Assembly: GCA_937901525.1 (NCBI GenBank)
Contig: CALDHX010000057.1
Coordinates: 1-13,134, forward strand
Reading direction: 5' to 3'
DNA from: an uncultured Bacteroidales bacterium
GTDB lineage: Bacteria > Bacteroidota > Bacteroidia > Bacteroidales > P3
DNA length: 13,134 nt
Both the position numbers and the translations under genes were made by a program. Within the stretch, counting starts at the first letter, position 1. The number at the start of each line of letters is the position of its first letter. The notes under the pieces are model-generated. The model was not told the origin of the DNA and did no database searches. It saw only the letters and a program-made list of their open reading frames with translations. Below, piece after piece: positions 13,030 to 13,134 of this stretch.

Positions 13030-13134
13030 CGTATTCGGAAATAATGTCTTCTAATTCTTGGGCTTGTTTTAGGGTGTATTCGCCTATTCTTGTGCGGCAT
13101 AGGGCTGTGAGATAGGCTCCGGAATTAAGGTAAA
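13016..13134 (-). CDS. truB: tRNA pseudouridine(55) synthase TruB, C-terminal fragment (cut by window edge)
   Basis: Only the last 38 codons are in the window. The minus-strand frame reads YLNSGAYLTALCRTRIGE, then YTLKQAQELEDIISEYEKGE and TAG. The SGAYLTALxRTRIGEYTL stretch matches the conserved end of the TruB catalytic domain (commonly GAHLTALRRTRIGDF), which makes pseudouridine at position 55 of the tRNA T-loop. A Cys stands where Arg is usual in the LRRT segment. The gene converges on the putative nuclease gene and shares its terminator. The identification rests on this short stretch, and the rest of the gene lies to the right of the window. Confidence 0.78.
   Translation of the reverse strand, partial: YLNSGAYLTALCRTRIGEYTLKQAQELEDIISEYEKGE

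Overview
This is an AT-rich window from a member of the Bacteroidota, most likely an anaerobe of the Bacteroidales type. Four things point there. The first gene encodes a BspA-like leucine-rich-repeat surface protein ending in a type A Por (T9SS) sorting domain. Promoters have the Bacteroidota form, with a TAnnTTTG -7 box and a TTTG-like -33 box. Shine-Dalgarno sequences are essentially absent. A ferredoxin/[FeFe]-hydrogenase-like/PAS sensor is present. No species can be named from the sequence alone.

Left part (1-3930): the secreted LRR protein is followed by a strong hairpin terminator. A complete 1382-bp IS3-family element (1719-3100) follows, with 26-bp terminal inverted repeats, a 3-bp ATA target duplication, orfA, orfB and a textbook -1 frameshift signal (A AAA AAC plus an 11-bp stem). 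The element landed in the last codons of a convergent BRO-N (DinD-like) gene. That gene now takes its final Asp and stop codon from the insertion sequence's inverted repeat. Removing the element and one ATA copy restores a frame ending inside the LRR gene's terminator.

Middle part (3919-7440): upstream of the BRO-N gene, on the same strand, is a 620-residue sensory-type [FeFe]-hydrogenase-like protein: two [4Fe-4S] clusters, a divergent H-cluster domain, a further Fe-S module and PAS. It has a near-perfect Bacteroidota promoter. Divergent from it are a small secreted or membrane-anchored orphan protein with its own terminator, and an EamA/DMT-family transporter.

Right part (7441-13134): a T/A-rich spacer with a 42-bp tandem duplication leads to dnaK. 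Upstream of dnaK are a sigma-54-like -24/-12 element and a perfect 15-bp palindrome, suggesting activator-dependent heat-shock control. Between dnaK and the 3' end of truB (minus strand, cut by the window edge) lies a two-gene cassette. It encodes an AlbA_2/Schlafen-like + GHKL-type ATPase + winged-helix protein, and a 575-residue protein with a clear PD-(D/E)XK nuclease core but an unrecognised N-terminal half. The cassette sits between housekeeping genes and is the best candidate here for an undescribed, possibly anti-phage, system. Its terminator hairpin encodes the last residues (KGE-stop) of both convergent genes.
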